A stretch of 64,000 nt of DNA from Haemophilus parainfluenzae (GCF_014931395.1 NZ_CP063120.1:1223501-1287500); one strand, 5' to 3'. Positions 47,572 through 57,032 are shown, numbered from the stretch's first letter. Notes: generated from the letters alone by a model not told the origin. Numbers and translations are program-made.

Positions 47572-47955
47572 ATGAAAAACAAATGGTTATTTATCGCGGG
47601 ATTAAGCGGTTTTTTATGTGTGTCGATTGGTGCTTTTGCGGCTCATGGATTAAGCAAGGTTTTAGAGCCTAAAGAATTAGCGTGGATTGAAACAGGTGTG
47701 AAATATCAAATGTTCCACACCATTGCGATTTTTGCGATTGGCATTTTGCAATTGTGCCGTGAAGTATTGGTTGCAAACAAAATAGTTAATCTTGTTGCAG
47801 GCGCTTGGGCGTACGGTATTCTTCTTTTTAGCGGCAGTCTTTATGCACTTGCCCTTGGAGCGGGAAAGTTCCTTGTGTGGGTAACGCCAATTGGCGGAAC
47901 GTTATTTTTAATTGGTTGGCTTTGTTTGGCTTACGGTGGTTTTAAAAGTAAATAG
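47572..47955 (+). CDS. DUF423 small membrane protein
   Basis: 127 residues with four membrane helices. SGFLCVSIGAFAAHGLSKVL near the N-terminus and GILLFSGSLYAL plus TPIGGTLFLIGWL later are the DUF423 (YgdD-like) marks. The start codon follows the previous stop without a gap; hrpA begins 3 bases after its stop. Function unknown; the position at the head of hrpA suggests one transcript. Confidence 0.85.
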   Translation: MKNKWLFIAGLSGFLCVSIGAFAAHGLSKVLEPKELAWIETGVKYQMFHTIAIFAIGILQLCREVLVANKIVNLVAGAWAYGILLFSGSLYALALGAGKFLVWVTPIGGTLFLIGWLCLAYGGFKSK

Positions 47956-47957
47956 AT

Positions 47958-50900
47958 ATGAAGAATAAATCAGTCAAACGTGAATTAAACCCGATACAAC
48001 AATCTCTCTTTTCGAAACTCAAGGATATCATGCTGGTGGATCAACGTCGTTTATCTGCCCGTATTCATGGGATTGGAAAAATTAAAAGCCAAGAAGCTCA
48101 GCAAGCAGTGGCTGCTGAAATCCAACAGCAAATTGAACAGGCTCAATTGCGTGTAGAAAATCGTAAAAGTGCGGTTAAAAATCCGATTGTTTTTCCAGAG
48201 AGTTTGCCCGTTAGCCAACGTAAAGCAGAAATTCAAAAACTACTTTCTGAACATCAGGTCATTGTAGTGGCAGGTGAAACCGGTTCAGGTAAAACCACCC
48301 AACTGCCAAAAATGTGTTTGGAGCTGGGCTTTGGCAATTTAGGCATGATTGGTCATACTCAGCCTCGTCGAATTGCCGCTCGTTCGGTGGCAGCGCGTAT
48401 TGCAGAAGAGCTGGAAACAGAGCTTGGCGGTTTAGTCGGTTATAAAGTCCGTTTTAACGATCAAATCAGTGATGATACGCAAATCAAGTTGATGACCGAC
48501 GGGATTTTGCTAGCAGAAATTCAAAACGATCGTTTCCTCAATCAATATTCTTGTTTGATTATCGATGAAGCCCACGAACGCAGTCTAAACAACGATTTTA
48601 TTCTTGGTTATCTGAAAAAGCTTTTACCACGTCGTCGTGATTTAAAACTTATCATCACCTCCGCGACCATTGATGTGGAACGTTTTTCCAAACATTTCAA
48701 CAATGCCCCAATTATCGAAGTCTCAGGTAGAACCTATCCCGTTGAAGTACGTTATCGTCCCGTAGTGGAGGAAGACGATCAAGATCAGCTACAAGGCATT
48801 CTTAATGCGGTGGATGAACTGCAAGCAGAAGGTCGTGGCGATATTTTGATCTTTATGAACGGTGAGCGAGAAATTCGTGATACAGCCGAAGCTTTACAAA
48901 AACAAAATCTAAAACACACGGAAATTCTACCGCTCTTTGCACGCTTGTCTGCGCAAGAACAGAATAAAATTTTCCATCCAAGTGGTTTAAATCGCATTGT
49001 ATTAGCGACCAACGTCGCGGAAACTTCATTGACTGTGCCGGGCATTAAATATGTGATTGACCCAGGTACCGCACGCATTTCCCGTTATAGCTATCGCACT
49101 AAAGTACAACGCTTACCGATTGAACCTATTTCACAGGCATCTGCTAACCAGCGTAAAGGCCGTTGTGGTCGTGTAAGTGAAGGGATTTGTATTCGTTTAT
49201 ATTCGGAAGAGGATTTTAATTCTCGTCCAGAGTTTACCGATCCTGAAATTCTACGCACCAATTTAGCCTCTGTTATTTTGCAAATGACGGCATTGGGCTT
49301 AGATGATATTGAAGCGTTCCCGTTTGTGGATGCGCCAGATAAACGCCATATTCAAGATGGGATAAAACTGTTGGAAGAATTAGGTGCGTTTGAAATGGTT
49401 CGCACCAAAGCGGGTGAGAAACGTCAATTAACCGCAGTAGGTCGTCAATTAGCTCAACTCCCTGTGGATCCTCGTTTGGCGAAGATGTTGCTGAGTGCTG
49501 TCTCACAAGGTGCGTTACATGAAGTGATGATTATTGTCGCTGCGTTATCCATTCAAGATCCGCGCGAGCGCCCACAAGAAAAACAGCAAGCTTCCGATGA
49601 AAAACATCGTCGTTTTGCCGATAAAAAATCGGATTTCTTGGCTTTCCTCAATCTTTGGCGTTATCTACAAGAACAACAAAAAGAATTGAGTAAAAACCAA
49701 TTCCGTCGTCAATGCCAAAAGGATTTCTTAAATTATTTACGTATTCGCGAATGGCAGGATATTTATCATCAAATTCGTTTAACCGTGCGTGAAATGGGCT
49801 TGCCGATTAATTCGGAAAAAGCAGAATATCAGCAAATTCACACCGCACTTTTAAGCGGCTTGCTTTCTCATATAGGCTTAAAAGAAGCAGAAAAACAGCA
49901 ATATCTTGGCGCACGTAATGCCCATTTTGCGATTTTCCCCAATTCTGTGCTTTTCAAAAAACAACCGAAATGGGTGATGGCGGCAGAGTTAGTGGAAACC
50001 TCCAAACTTTGGGGGCGCATGGTGGCGGAAATCGAGCCAGAATGGATTGAGCCACTTACCGAGCATTTAATTAAAAAATCCTATTCCGAACCGCGTTGGT
50101 CGAAATCTCGTGGGGCGGTGATTGCCGATGAAAAAGTCACGCTTTACGGTGTGCCGATTGTGGCTGCGCGACCAGTGAATTACGGTGCTATTGATCCGAC
50201 GGTAAGCCGTGAGATCTTTATTCAATCTGCCTTAGTGGAAGGGGATTGGAATACCAAACATAAATTCTTCAAAGAAAATCAACGACTTGTTCGAGAAGTA
50301 GAGGAGTTGGAACACAAAAGCCGCCGCCGCGATATTTTGGTGGATGATCGCACGCTTTTTGAATTTTACGATCAGCGTATTGGTACGGAAGTGGTTTCCC
50401 AAAAACATTTTGATACCTGGTGGAAAAAGGCGCAGCAAAAAGATCCTGAATTGCTTAATTTTGAACGCTCATTCTTAATTAACGATGATGCGGAGCAAGT
50501 GAGCAAGCTGGACTTCCCAAATTTCTGGCATCAAGGCAATTTAAAACTCAAATTAACTTATCAATTTGAACCGGGTACTGATGCGGACGGGGTAACCGTG
50601 CATATTCCATTGCCATTGCTTAACCAAGTGGAAATGACGGGCTTTGATTGGCAAATTCCAGGCTTGCGTGAAGAGCTGGTGATTGCGTTGATTAAATCGT
50701 TGCCGAAATCTTATCGTCGTAACTTCGTGCCAGCACCTAATTATGCTCAAGCTTTTTTAAGTCGTGCCGTGCCGTTGGAAAAACCGTTATTAGATACGCT
50801 GATTTATGAATTGCGTCGTATGACGGGCGTTACTGTAGAAGCGGAACATTGGAATTGGGAACAAATTCCAAGCCATTTGAAAATGACGTTCCGTGTGGTG

Positions 50901-51872
50901 GATGAAAACGGTAAGAAAATTGCCGAATCGATGAATTTGGATGAGCTGAAATTCAACTTAAAAGATCGTGTGCAGGAAAGTATTTCTGCTGTAGCAGATG
51001 ATGGCATTGAGCAAAGTGGATTGCATATTTGGAGCTTTGCAGAGCTGCCACAATGTTATGAACAAAAACAACGCGGTTTCAGCGTCAAAGCGTTCCCTGC
51101 TATTGTGGATGAAAAAGATGCGGTAGGTATTAAGCTATTTGAAACAGAGTTTGAGCAAGCGGTGGCGATGCAACAAGGCTTGAGCCGATTGTTGCTACTC
51201 AATGTGCCGTCACCGATTAAATACCTGCATGAAAAATTGCCGAATAAAGCTAAATTGGGGCTGTATTTTACCCCGTTCGGTCGCGTGTTAGATTTGATTG
51301 ATGACTGTATCGCTTGTGCGGTGGATAAACTGATTGCCGATTTTGGTGGTTTTGTTTGGGATGAAGCAGGCTTTGAGAAATTGCGTGATTTCGTGAGAGA
51401 AAACCTTAACGAAGTGACCGTAGATATCGCGCAGAAAGTAGAGCAAATCCTATCCCTTAACCATGCCTTGAACCAACGTTTAAAAGGCAAAATGGATTTC
51501 ACTATGGCCTTTGCTTTTTCTGATATTAAGTCGCAATTAAGCGGGCTGATTTATCCAGGTTTTGTGCAAAAGAGCGGTTATGATCGCCTACCTGATTTAC
51601 AGCGTTATCTGCAAGCCGTTGATAAACGTATCGATAAACTGGCTCAAGATGTAAATCGCGATCGTGCGGCTATGTTACGCGTGGAACAAGTACAACAGGC
51701 TTACCAACAATTGCTCGCAAAACTACCGAAATCTAAACCAATTTCTGATGAAGTCGCGGAAATTCGTTATATGATTGAAGAATTGCGTGTGAGTTTATTT
51801 GCGCAGCAATTAGGCACGAAGTATCAGGTGTCGGATAAGCGGATTTTGAATGTAATTACTGAAATAAAATAG
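47958..51872 (+). CDS. hrpA: ATP-dependent RNA helicase HrpA
   Basis: 1304 residues, the full HrpA length. A DEAH/RHA-type helicase; in E. coli HrpA acts on stalled or collided ribosomes and on fimbrial mRNA processing. Walker A GETGSGKTTQ is near residue 102, DEAH near 208, SATID near 238, and QRKGRCGRVSEG (motif VI) near 398; HA2 and OB domains follow and a long C-terminal DUF3418 region fills 700-1300. Two uptake cores lie inside (48169 and 49845). Confidence 0.96.
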   Translation: MKNKSVKRELNPIQQSLFSKLKDIMLVDQRRLSARIHGIGKIKSQEAQQAVAAEIQQQIEQAQLRVENRKSAVKNPIVFPESLPVSQRKAEIQKLLSEHQVIVVAGETGSGKTTQLPKMCLELGFGNLGMIGHTQPRRIAARSVAARIAEELETELGGLVGYKVRFNDQISDDTQIKLMTDGILLAEIQNDRFLNQYSCLIIDEAHERSLNNDFILGYLKKLLPRRRDLKLIITSATIDVERFSKHFNNAPIIEVSGRTYPVEVRYRPVVEEDDQDQLQGILNAVDELQAEGRGDILIFMNGEREIRDTAEALQKQNLKHTEILPLFARLSAQEQNKIFHPSGLNRIVLATNVAETSLTVPGIKYVIDPGTARISRYSYRTKVQRLPIEPISQASANQRKGRCGRVSEGICIRLYSEEDFNSRPEFTDPEILRTNLASVILQMTALGLDDIEAFPFVDAPDKRHIQDGIKLLEELGAFEMVRTKAGEKRQLTAVGRQLAQLPVDPRLAKMLLSAVSQGALHEVMIIVAALSIQDPRERPQEKQQASDEKHRRFADKKSDFLAFLNLWRYLQEQQKELSKNQFRRQCQKDFLNYLRIREWQDIYHQIRLTVREMGLPINSEKAEYQQIHTALLSGLLSHIGLKEAEKQQYLGARNAHFAIFPNSVLFKKQPKWVMAAELVETSKLWGRMVAEIEPEWIEPLTEHLIKKSYSEPRWSKSRGAVIADEKVTLYGVPIVAARPVNYGAIDPTVSREIFIQSALVEGDWNTKHKFFKENQRLVREVEELEHKSRRRDILVDDRTLFEFYDQRIGTEVVSQKHFDTWWKKAQQKDPELLNFERSFLINDDAEQVSKLDFPNFWHQGNLKLKLTYQFEPGTDADGVTVHIPLPLLNQVEMTGFDWQIPGLREELVIALIKSLPKSYRRNFVPAPNYAQAFLSRAVPLEKPLLDTLIYELRRMTGVTVEAEHWNWEQIPSHLKMTFRVVDENGKKIAESMNLDELKFNLKDRVQESISAVADDGIEQSGLHIWSFAELPQCYEQKQRGFSVKAFPAIVDEKDAVGIKLFETEFEQAVAMQQGLSRLLLLNVPSPIKYLHEKLPNKAKLGLYFTPFGRVLDLIDDCIACAVDKLIADFGGFVWDEAGFEKLRDFVRENLNEVTVDIAQKVEQILSLNHALNQRLKGKMDFTMAFAFSDIKSQLSGLIYPGFVQKSGYDRLPDLQRYLQAVDKRIDKLAQDVNRDRAAMLRVEQVQQAYQQLLAKLPKSKPISDEVAEIRYMIEELRVSLFAQQLGTKYQVSDKRILNVITEIK

Positions 51873-51976
51873 GCAATAATAAAAAGTCATCTCAATATAC
51901 TATAGAAATTCACTCAACTTTTAGAAAACTATGTTAAAATGGAGCGAATTCATTTCTCTCTTTAAAAGGAAAATTT

Positions 51977-52501
51977 ATGAAAAAATGGTGGTTAATTTCA
52001 TTAGCAACGATTGCTGGAAATGTTTATGCAGTTGATCCAACAGGCGACTGCACATTTGATAACCATGGCAACCAACGTTGTGTCGTTTATCATTACGGTT
52101 CAAATGTGGTTAAAAATGTATTCACTATTGGTCCAAATGGCAGAGTTATTGGTGAATCTCCGATTTACTATCCGAGCGGCAAACTAAAAAGCACCATGCG
52201 CTATAATGATCAAGGTGAAATACACGGAAAAATTATGCACTACTGGGAAAATGGCAAAGTAAAAGCGGCTATTGACTATAAAAATAATTTAGCAGATGGT
52301 TTTTCCTACGAATACGATGAAAGTGGTAAGCTAGTTGTTATTTGGCAATATAAGCATGACCTAGAAGTACATATGCAAGAAATGAACGGTAAAGTAAAAC
52401 ATGGTAAAGAAGTGTTTTTCCGGAATGAAAACGGTGTTGCGACCCCCTACCGCGTAATCGAATGGAATAACGGTAAAAAAGTTAAAGAACAAACAGAATA
52501 A
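51977..52501 (+). CDS. Secreted MORN-repeat (YwqK-like) protein
   Basis: 174 residues. A signal peptide (MKKWWLISLATIAGNVYA) is cut before VDPTGDC. The mature protein has MORN-2-type repeats: YYPSGKLKSTMRYNDQGEIHGK, HYWENGKVKAAIDYKNNLADG, YEYDESGKLVV (each shortened), ending KHGKEVFFRNENG. Two cysteines near the N-terminus (CTFDNHGNQRC) may form a disulfide. Similar domains are called YwqK antitoxins in Gram-positive toxin systems, but here no partner toxin is adjacent, so that role is not supported. AAGGAAA lies 7 bases upstream. The gene is next to an IS remnant, suggesting an accessory locus. Confidence 0.82.
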   Translation: MKKWWLISLATIAGNVYAVDPTGDCTFDNHGNQRCVVYHYGSNVVKNVFTIGPNGRVIGESPIYYPSGKLKSTMRYNDQGEIHGKIMHYWENGKVKAAIDYKNNLADGFSYEYDESGKLVVIWQYKHDLEVHMQEMNGKVKHGKEVFFRNENGVATPYRVIEWNNGKKVKEQTE

Positions 52502-52520
52502 TGTGTAGAAAATCAAACCC

Positions 52521-52562
52521 AATCTGACAGTCTCCCGTTTAAAAACTTAGGGTTGTCAGATT
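52521..52562. repeat. Inverted repeat at the end of the transposase remnant
   Basis: AATCTGACA (52521-52529) and TGTCAGATT (52554-52562) are perfect nine-base inverted repeats, 24 bases apart. The inner copy overlaps the transposase stop codon. They could be part of the IS end, or a terminator-like fold for the MORN gene, which stops 19 bases before. Confidence 0.5.
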
Positions 52563-52885
52563 AATTTGAGCTTAGATTCTTTTCTGCCCAAATAGGTTTC
52601 CCATCAAGTAATGTTTCCATCGGTGTTCTTCCACAACACATTTTACCTTGATGGGTACGACGACGGTTATAATACAATATCCATTCATCTAAGTCCGCTT
52701 GTATTGTCTTTAAATCTATATAAATTCGCGTCCTAAAGGCAACCTGATAAAATTCCTGCAAATCGTTTTATGAAAACGCTCGTAGATGCCATCGGTTTGT
52801 GGATGTTTGACCTGCGTCTTTGTGTGTTCGATATCATTAATCGTTAAATAAAGCTCATAATCGTGATTTTCCACTTTGTTATGAT
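52561..52885 (-). pseudogene. IS481-like transposase remnant, C-terminal part, frameshifted
   Basis: Two minus-strand frames together give the end of a DDE integrase-type transposase. The first frame reads HDYELYLTINDIEHTKTQ, VKHPQTDGIYERFHKTI; the second continues QEFYQVAFRTRIYIDL, LDEWILYYNRRRTHQGK and GRTPMETLLDGKPIWAEKNL. The catalytic glutamate region (ERFHKT) is present but the first two acidic residues and the N-terminal two thirds are gone. Reading AAAACGATTTGCAGGAA, one T is missing from a T-run (plus strand 52760-52762) compared with the expected KTILQEF. The element is dead. Upstream sequence to about 52980 keeps an open frame but is not recognisable. Confidence 0.8.
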
Positions 52886-52990
52886 GGTGTAAGGTCATTC
52901 TTACGCTATCATTTTTCTTTTGAAACGTTATTAATTTTTTAGGTTTAAAACACCACCAAAACCAACCGCACTTTCTCCCCAAAATCTTTT

Positions 52991-53006
52991 TGTGATCTAT
53001 CTCAAA
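52991..53006 (+). promoter_or_regulatory. CRP or FNR site upstream of dcuC
   Basis: TGTGATCTATCTCAAA has a perfect left CRP half (TGTGA) and 4 of 5 bases in the right half. Read as FNR, GTGAT-CTAT-CTCAA matches 4 of 5 in each half. The centre is 87 bases before the start codon. Anaerobic dicarboxylate transport would make sense of either. Confidence 0.55.
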
Positions 53007-53085
53007 TTTTCGTATTGAACTGATTTACAACTGCCAATTCAATCGCTATCTTGCTGATATTATTATTTTAATAAAGAGGTAAGTT

Positions 53086-54444
53086 ATGGATCTGATTATA
53101 GGTTTGATTGCCATTGTCTTAGTGGCATATTATATCGTGAAAGGCTACTCAGCGACTGGTGTGTTGATGTTCGGGGGCTTGGTCTTGTTATTAATTTCAG
53201 TGCTGATGGGACATTCGATTTTACCAGAAGGCGTGAAAAGCACCGGTTCCACCTATTTTGATATTTTAGAATATGTGAAATATCTACTCGGTAATCGTGG
53301 TGGCGGCTTAGGCTTGATGATCATGGTGTTATGCGGTTTCTCCGTGTACATGACTCATCTTGGCGCGAACGATGTGGTGGTAAAATTAGTCTCAAAACCA
53401 CTGAAAAATATCCGTTCACCTTATATTTTAATGGTGTTTGCTTATTTCCTTGCATGTTTGATGTCTTTTGCGGTGTCATCTGCAACAGGTTTAGGCGTGT
53501 TATTAATGGCAACATTATTCCCTGTTATGGTCAACGTGGGGATTTCACGTGGGGCTGCAGCGGCAATTTGTGCATCGCCAATTTCGATTATCCTTTCTCC
53601 AACATCGGGCGACGTGGTGCTTTCTGCTGAAATTTCAAAAATTCCTTTAGGTGAGTTTGCCTTTGGCACTGCATTGCCGGTTTCGATTTTTGCGATTCTA
53701 GGGATTGCTGTCGCGCACTTCTTCTGGCAGCGTTATTTAGATAAAAAAGAAGGCGTGCAAGTAGAACGTTTGAATGCAGATGAAATTAAAACCACAGCAC
53801 CAAATTACTACGCGATTTTGCCATTATTACCCATTATTGGCGTATTGATTTTTGATGGTAAATGGGGCTTACCAAATTTACACATTGTTACCGTGATGGT
53901 GCTTTGCTTTATCATTACTGCTGCGGTAGATTTCTTACGTAGCTTTAACGCAAAACAAACCTTTGATAATCTTGTGGTGGCATATCGCGGTATGGCAGAT
54001 GCCTTTGCGGGCGTGGTAATGCTTTTAGTTGCTGCAGGTGTATTTGCACAAAGTTTAAGTACAATCGGCTTTATCACTAATTTAATCGACTCAGCACAAA
54101 CCTTCGGTGGTTCAGCATTCTTTATGATGTTAGTGCTTGCGGTGATTACCATTTTAGCCACCATGGCGACAGGTTCAGGTAACGCGGCGTTCTATGCTTT
54201 TGCAGAATTAATTCCAAAATTAGCCACTCAAATGGGCGTCAACCCAGCATTCTTAACCATTCCAATGTTACAAGCCTCGAACTTAGGTCGTGGTTTATCA
54301 CCAGTTTCTGGCGTGGTTGTGGCTGTATCAGGTATGGGAAAAATCTCACCATTTGAAATCGTAAAACGTATGTCTGTCCCAATGTTGGTCGGTTTTATTT
54401 GTGTGATTATCGGCACAGAAATCTTTGTTTCCGTTGCTGCCTAA
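53086..54444 (+). CDS. dcuC: C4-dicarboxylate transporter DcuC
   Basis: 452 residues with about 12 membrane helices. The DcuC family exports succinate and exchanges C4-dicarboxylates during anaerobic fumarate respiration or fermentation. Characteristic parts are FGGLVLLLISVLMGHSIL near residue 28, the re-entrant VSSATGLGVLLMATLFPVMV near 128, SPISIILSPTSGDVVLSAE near 165 and MATGSGNAAFYAFAEL near 364. AGAGG lies 6 bases before the ATG. It has its own terminator. Confidence 0.92.
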   Translation: MDLIIGLIAIVLVAYYIVKGYSATGVLMFGGLVLLLISVLMGHSILPEGVKSTGSTYFDILEYVKYLLGNRGGGLGLMIMVLCGFSVYMTHLGANDVVVKLVSKPLKNIRSPYILMVFAYFLACLMSFAVSSATGLGVLLMATLFPVMVNVGISRGAAAAICASPISIILSPTSGDVVLSAEISKIPLGEFAFGTALPVSIFAILGIAVAHFFWQRYLDKKEGVQVERLNADEIKTTAPNYYAILPLLPIIGVLIFDGKWGLPNLHIVTVMVLCFIITAAVDFLRSFNAKQTFDNLVVAYRGMADAFAGVVMLLVAAGVFAQSLSTIGFITNLIDSAQTFGGSAFFMMLVLAVITILATMATGSGNAAFYAFAELIPKLATQMGVNPAFLTIPMLQASNLGRGLSPVSGVVVAVSGMGKISPFEIVKRMSVPMLVGFICVIIGTEIFVSVAA

Positions 54445-54456
54445 TTTGATAGGTAA

Positions 54457-54492
54457 AAAAGAAGGGCTGATAGTAAATATCAGCCCTTTTAT
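54457..54492. terminator. Convergent terminator between dcuC and folK
   Basis: AAGGGCTGATA (54462-54472) pairs perfectly with TATCAGCCCTT (54478-54488), loop GTAAA, with A- and T-runs. Confidence 0.9.
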
Positions 54493-54498
54493 TTTGAG

Positions 54499-55002
54499 TT
54501 AAGTGCGGTCAATTTTCTCGCTGTTTTTGATTTTATACATTTGATGATTTTCGAACGCTTTTACCAAATCAGCGACTTTTTCGCCTTCCGGTAAAACCAA
54601 ATCTTGTGCGATATCATTAAGCGGCACAATCACAAATTCGCGGTTTTTCATATCATAATGAGGCACGGTTAAGCGTTCATTTTGAATGATTTGATCACCA
54701 TAAAGCAGAATGTCCAAATCCAGTGTACGCTCACCCCAACGACGTAAACGCACGCGACCTTGTTCATTTTCGATACGTTGCAATTCATCGAGTAAAGCTA
54801 AAGGTGGGCGAGTGGTTTCGATCATCGCCACTGCATTTACATAATCCGGTTGATCCTGCGGGCCTAATGGTTTGCTTTGATAAAATCCGCTCACTGATTT
54901 TAATTCGGTATTAGGTAGCGCAGAAATTGCCTCTAATGCCGAATTTAATTGTTCTGTAGGCGTATTTAAATTGCTGCCTAGGGCGATATAAACTTGAACC
55001 AT
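54499..55002 (-). CDS. folK: 2-amino-4-hydroxy-6-hydroxymethyldihydropteridine pyrophosphokinase
   Basis: 167 residues. It transfers pyrophosphate from ATP to the pterin in folate synthesis. YIALGSNLNTPTEQL at the N-terminus, LGPQDQPDYVNAV near residue 46 and RRWGERTLDLDILLYG near 82 (metal-binding DLDI) are the HPPK signatures. It overlaps the pcnB stop by one base (TAATG), so it is translated from the pcnB message. An uptake core marks its 3' end (54503). Confidence 0.96.
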   Translation of the reverse strand: MVQVYIALGSNLNTPTEQLNSALEAISALPNTELKSVSGFYQSKPLGPQDQPDYVNAVAMIETTRPPLALLDELQRIENEQGRVRLRRWGERTLDLDILLYGDQIIQNERLTVPHYDMKNREFVIVPLNDIAQDLVLPEGEKVADLVKAFENHQMYKIKNSEKIDRT

Positions 55003-56498
55003 TAGTTAGCCGCCTTAGGTTTACGTCTACGGTAATATTTTTTCTTCGGTGCAGGATGCAATTTTTGTTGCTCTTGAACCAACTGGCGACGTTGTTCTTG
55101 ATTGCTGAGTTGGTACTCATGCCACCATTTAGCCAATTCAACGGTGTCGCCACCTTCCACTTCAGCACGCATCGCCAATAAATCAAAGGCCGCACGAAAT
55201 TTTTGATGTTCCATCGTGCGAGCAGGGTGAGAACCCGTGCGTTTAAGCAGTTGTAACTGCAACATCCAAATATCACGAATGACGGATGTATGACGACGAG
55301 GTGCGGCTAATGATCGGCATAATTGATCAAGCACTTCATTTGCCGCAAGGGCATAGGCATCGTGATTGTTTAAGCCACCTTCATTTTTCAGCACATCCAC
55401 TTTTTCGCGTAATGGATACCAGAAGAATGCCGCAAATAAAAAGGCAGGATTAATGCGCAATTTATCGGTAATACGTTCATCGGTTGAATTTAACGAAGTT
55501 AAAATCATGCGCTCTGCAAGGCTGTCTTCTTTTTCGGTGAAATAAGGCGTTAAGCTTGGGAAAAGCTGTTCAAATAAGCCATATTGGCGAAGTAATTTAT
55601 AGGTTTTTACACCATTGCCAGACTGCAATAATTTTAGGCTTTCATCGAATAAACGCGCCGGTGGAATATTTTTCAGCAGTGGTGCAAGTTCACGAATGGG
55701 CTGTTCACTTGGTTTTTCCAAGAACATATCCAATTTCGCCATAAAGCGCACGGAACGTAGCATACGCACAGGATCTTCTTGATAACGAGTCACTGGATCA
55801 CCAATAAGACGTAATTTTCCGTTTTTCAGATCATCAATCCCGTTGAAGTAATCACGCAATGTATTATCTTGCGGATTGTAGTAAAGGGCATTTACAGTAA
55901 AGTCACGGCGTTCGGCATCTTGTTCAATGGTGCCGTACACGTTATCACGCAGTAACATTCCTTCATCGCTTTGTTTCGCTTGATTTTCGCTGCGCGCATC
56001 CGAATGGTTAGCACGGAATGTCGCTACTTCGATTACGTCGCGACCAAACATAATATGCGCAAGTCGGAAACGACGACCGACTAAACGGCACTGACGTTGG
56101 AATACGGCCTGGATTTGCTCTGGACGTGCATTCGTTGCTACATCAAAATCTTTTGGGTTTTTACCTAATAATAAATCACGTAAACAGCCCCCAACGATAT
56201 AAGCTTCATAACCTTGGCGTTGCAATTTTTCTACCACAGTAATGGCATTACGGCTAAACATACGTGGATTAATGCCGAAATGAGAGGCTTTCACGCTATG
56301 TTTGTCGTAACGAGATGCTTGAGTGTTGGTTTTTTTATGGTGAGAAGAGGACGGGGCGATCTTGGGTTGTGAACGCTCTGTTTTTGAAACGTTTGATTTT
56401 TTGGTTTTGGGCGCCGTTTTTGGAACAGGCGAATTTATATTGGTTTCGGTTTCTTTTTTAGTTTTTTTACCAAATAAATTTTTTATATAAGTAAGAAT
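55002..56498 (-). CDS. pcnB: Poly(A) polymerase I, apparent AUU start
   Basis: 498 residues if started at the ATT at 56496-56498. The nucleotidyltransferase site is VGGCLRDLLLGKNPKDFDVATNA, about residues 103-125, with the catalytic DFD; LVGRRFRLAHIMF and the RNA-binding domain follow, and a basic C-terminal tail (KKKYYRRRKPKAAN). It adds 3' poly(A) tails that promote RNA decay. Conventional gene finders would start at GTG 56294, which lacks a ribosome site and cuts off 68 in-frame codons. The ATT has GGAG 6 bases before it and the encoded (M)LTYIKNLFGKK resembles the E. coli PcnB start (M)FTRVANFCRKV, which is known to begin with AUU. The extra region is basic and low in complexity. Confidence 0.88.
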   Translation of the reverse strand: MLTYIKNLFGKKTKKETETNINSPVPKTAPKTKKSNVSKTERSQPKIAPSSSHHKKTNTQASRYDKHSVKASHFGINPRMFSRNAITVVEKLQRQGYEAYIVGGCLRDLLLGKNPKDFDVATNARPEQIQAVFQRQCRLVGRRFRLAHIMFGRDVIEVATFRANHSDARSENQAKQSDEGMLLRDNVYGTIEQDAERRDFTVNALYYNPQDNTLRDYFNGIDDLKNGKLRLIGDPVTRYQEDPVRMLRSVRFMAKLDMFLEKPSEQPIRELAPLLKNIPPARLFDESLKLLQSGNGVKTYKLLRQYGLFEQLFPSLTPYFTEKEDSLAERMILTSLNSTDERITDKLRINPAFLFAAFFWYPLREKVDVLKNEGGLNNHDAYALAANEVLDQLCRSLAAPRRHTSVIRDIWMLQLQLLKRTGSHPARTMEHQKFRAAFDLLAMRAEVEGGDTVELAKWWHEYQLSNQEQRRQLVQEQQKLHPAPKKKYYRRRKPKAAN

Positions 56499-56544
56499 AA
56501 TTTACTCCATTCTCGATGTTCAATGCGCATTTGATAAAAACACG

Positions 56545-56574
56545 AAAAGTGCGGTTGTTTTTGACCGCACTTTT
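56545..56574 (-). terminator. Uptake-sequence terminator after dksA
   Basis: AAAAGTGCGGT (56545-56555) pairs with ACCGCACTTTT (56564-56574) around an eight-base loop. Downstream on the minus strand there is T-rich sequence interrupted by CG. Confidence 0.8.
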
Positions 56575-56594
56575 GGTTGGGTTATTTGAATAAA

Positions 56595-57032
56595 TTAACC
56601 TGCGACTTGTTTTTCACGAATTTCAGCAAGCGTTTTGCAATCGATACAAAGATCAGCAGTAGGGCGTGCTTCTAAACGACGAATGCCAATTTCTTCGCCA
56701 CAAGAATCGCAATAGCCGAAATCATCGGTATCTAATTTTTTCAATGTGTATTCAATCTTTTTCATTAATTTACGCTCGCGATCACGGTTGCGTAATTCAA
56801 GACTGAATTCTTCTTCTTGCGTCGCACGGTCAGCCGGATCAGGGAAGTTTGATGCTTCATCTTGCATATGAGCAACCGTTCTTGATGCTTCTTCCACAAT
56901 TTGCTCGTGCCACGCAGTTAAAATTTTTCTGAAATGAAGAATCTGATCTTCATTCATGTATTCTTCATCTTTCTTTGGTTGATAAGGCTTAACGCCGGCT
57001 AAATCTAGCAAACTTAGAGATGCCTTAGACAT
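56595..57032 (-). CDS. dksA: RNA polymerase-binding transcription factor DksA
   Basis: 145 residues. DksA with ppGpp tunes promoters of rRNA, amino-acid and stress genes. An N-terminal helix, a coiled-coil hairpin (about 33-105) with the acidic tip [10 protein letters not shown] (the DxxDxA tip motif), and a four-cysteine zinc finger CDSCGEE...CIDCK near residues 112-136. AGGAG lies 6 bases before the ATG. It has its own terminator before pcnB, although read-through into pcnB-folK is possible. Confidence 0.97.
   Translation of the reverse strand: MSKASLSLLDLAGVKPYQPKKDEEYMNEDQILHFRKILTAWHEQIVEEASRTVAHMQDEASNFPDPADRATQEEEFSLELRNRDRERKLMKKIEYTLKKLDTDDFGYCDSCGEEIGIRRLEARPTADLCIDCKTLAEIREKQVAG

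Noticed and set aside
51977..52501. MORN/YwqK protein as the antitoxin of a toxin-antitoxin system
   Set aside because: It has a signal peptide and no toxin gene beside it; the downstream frames belong to a transposase remnant.
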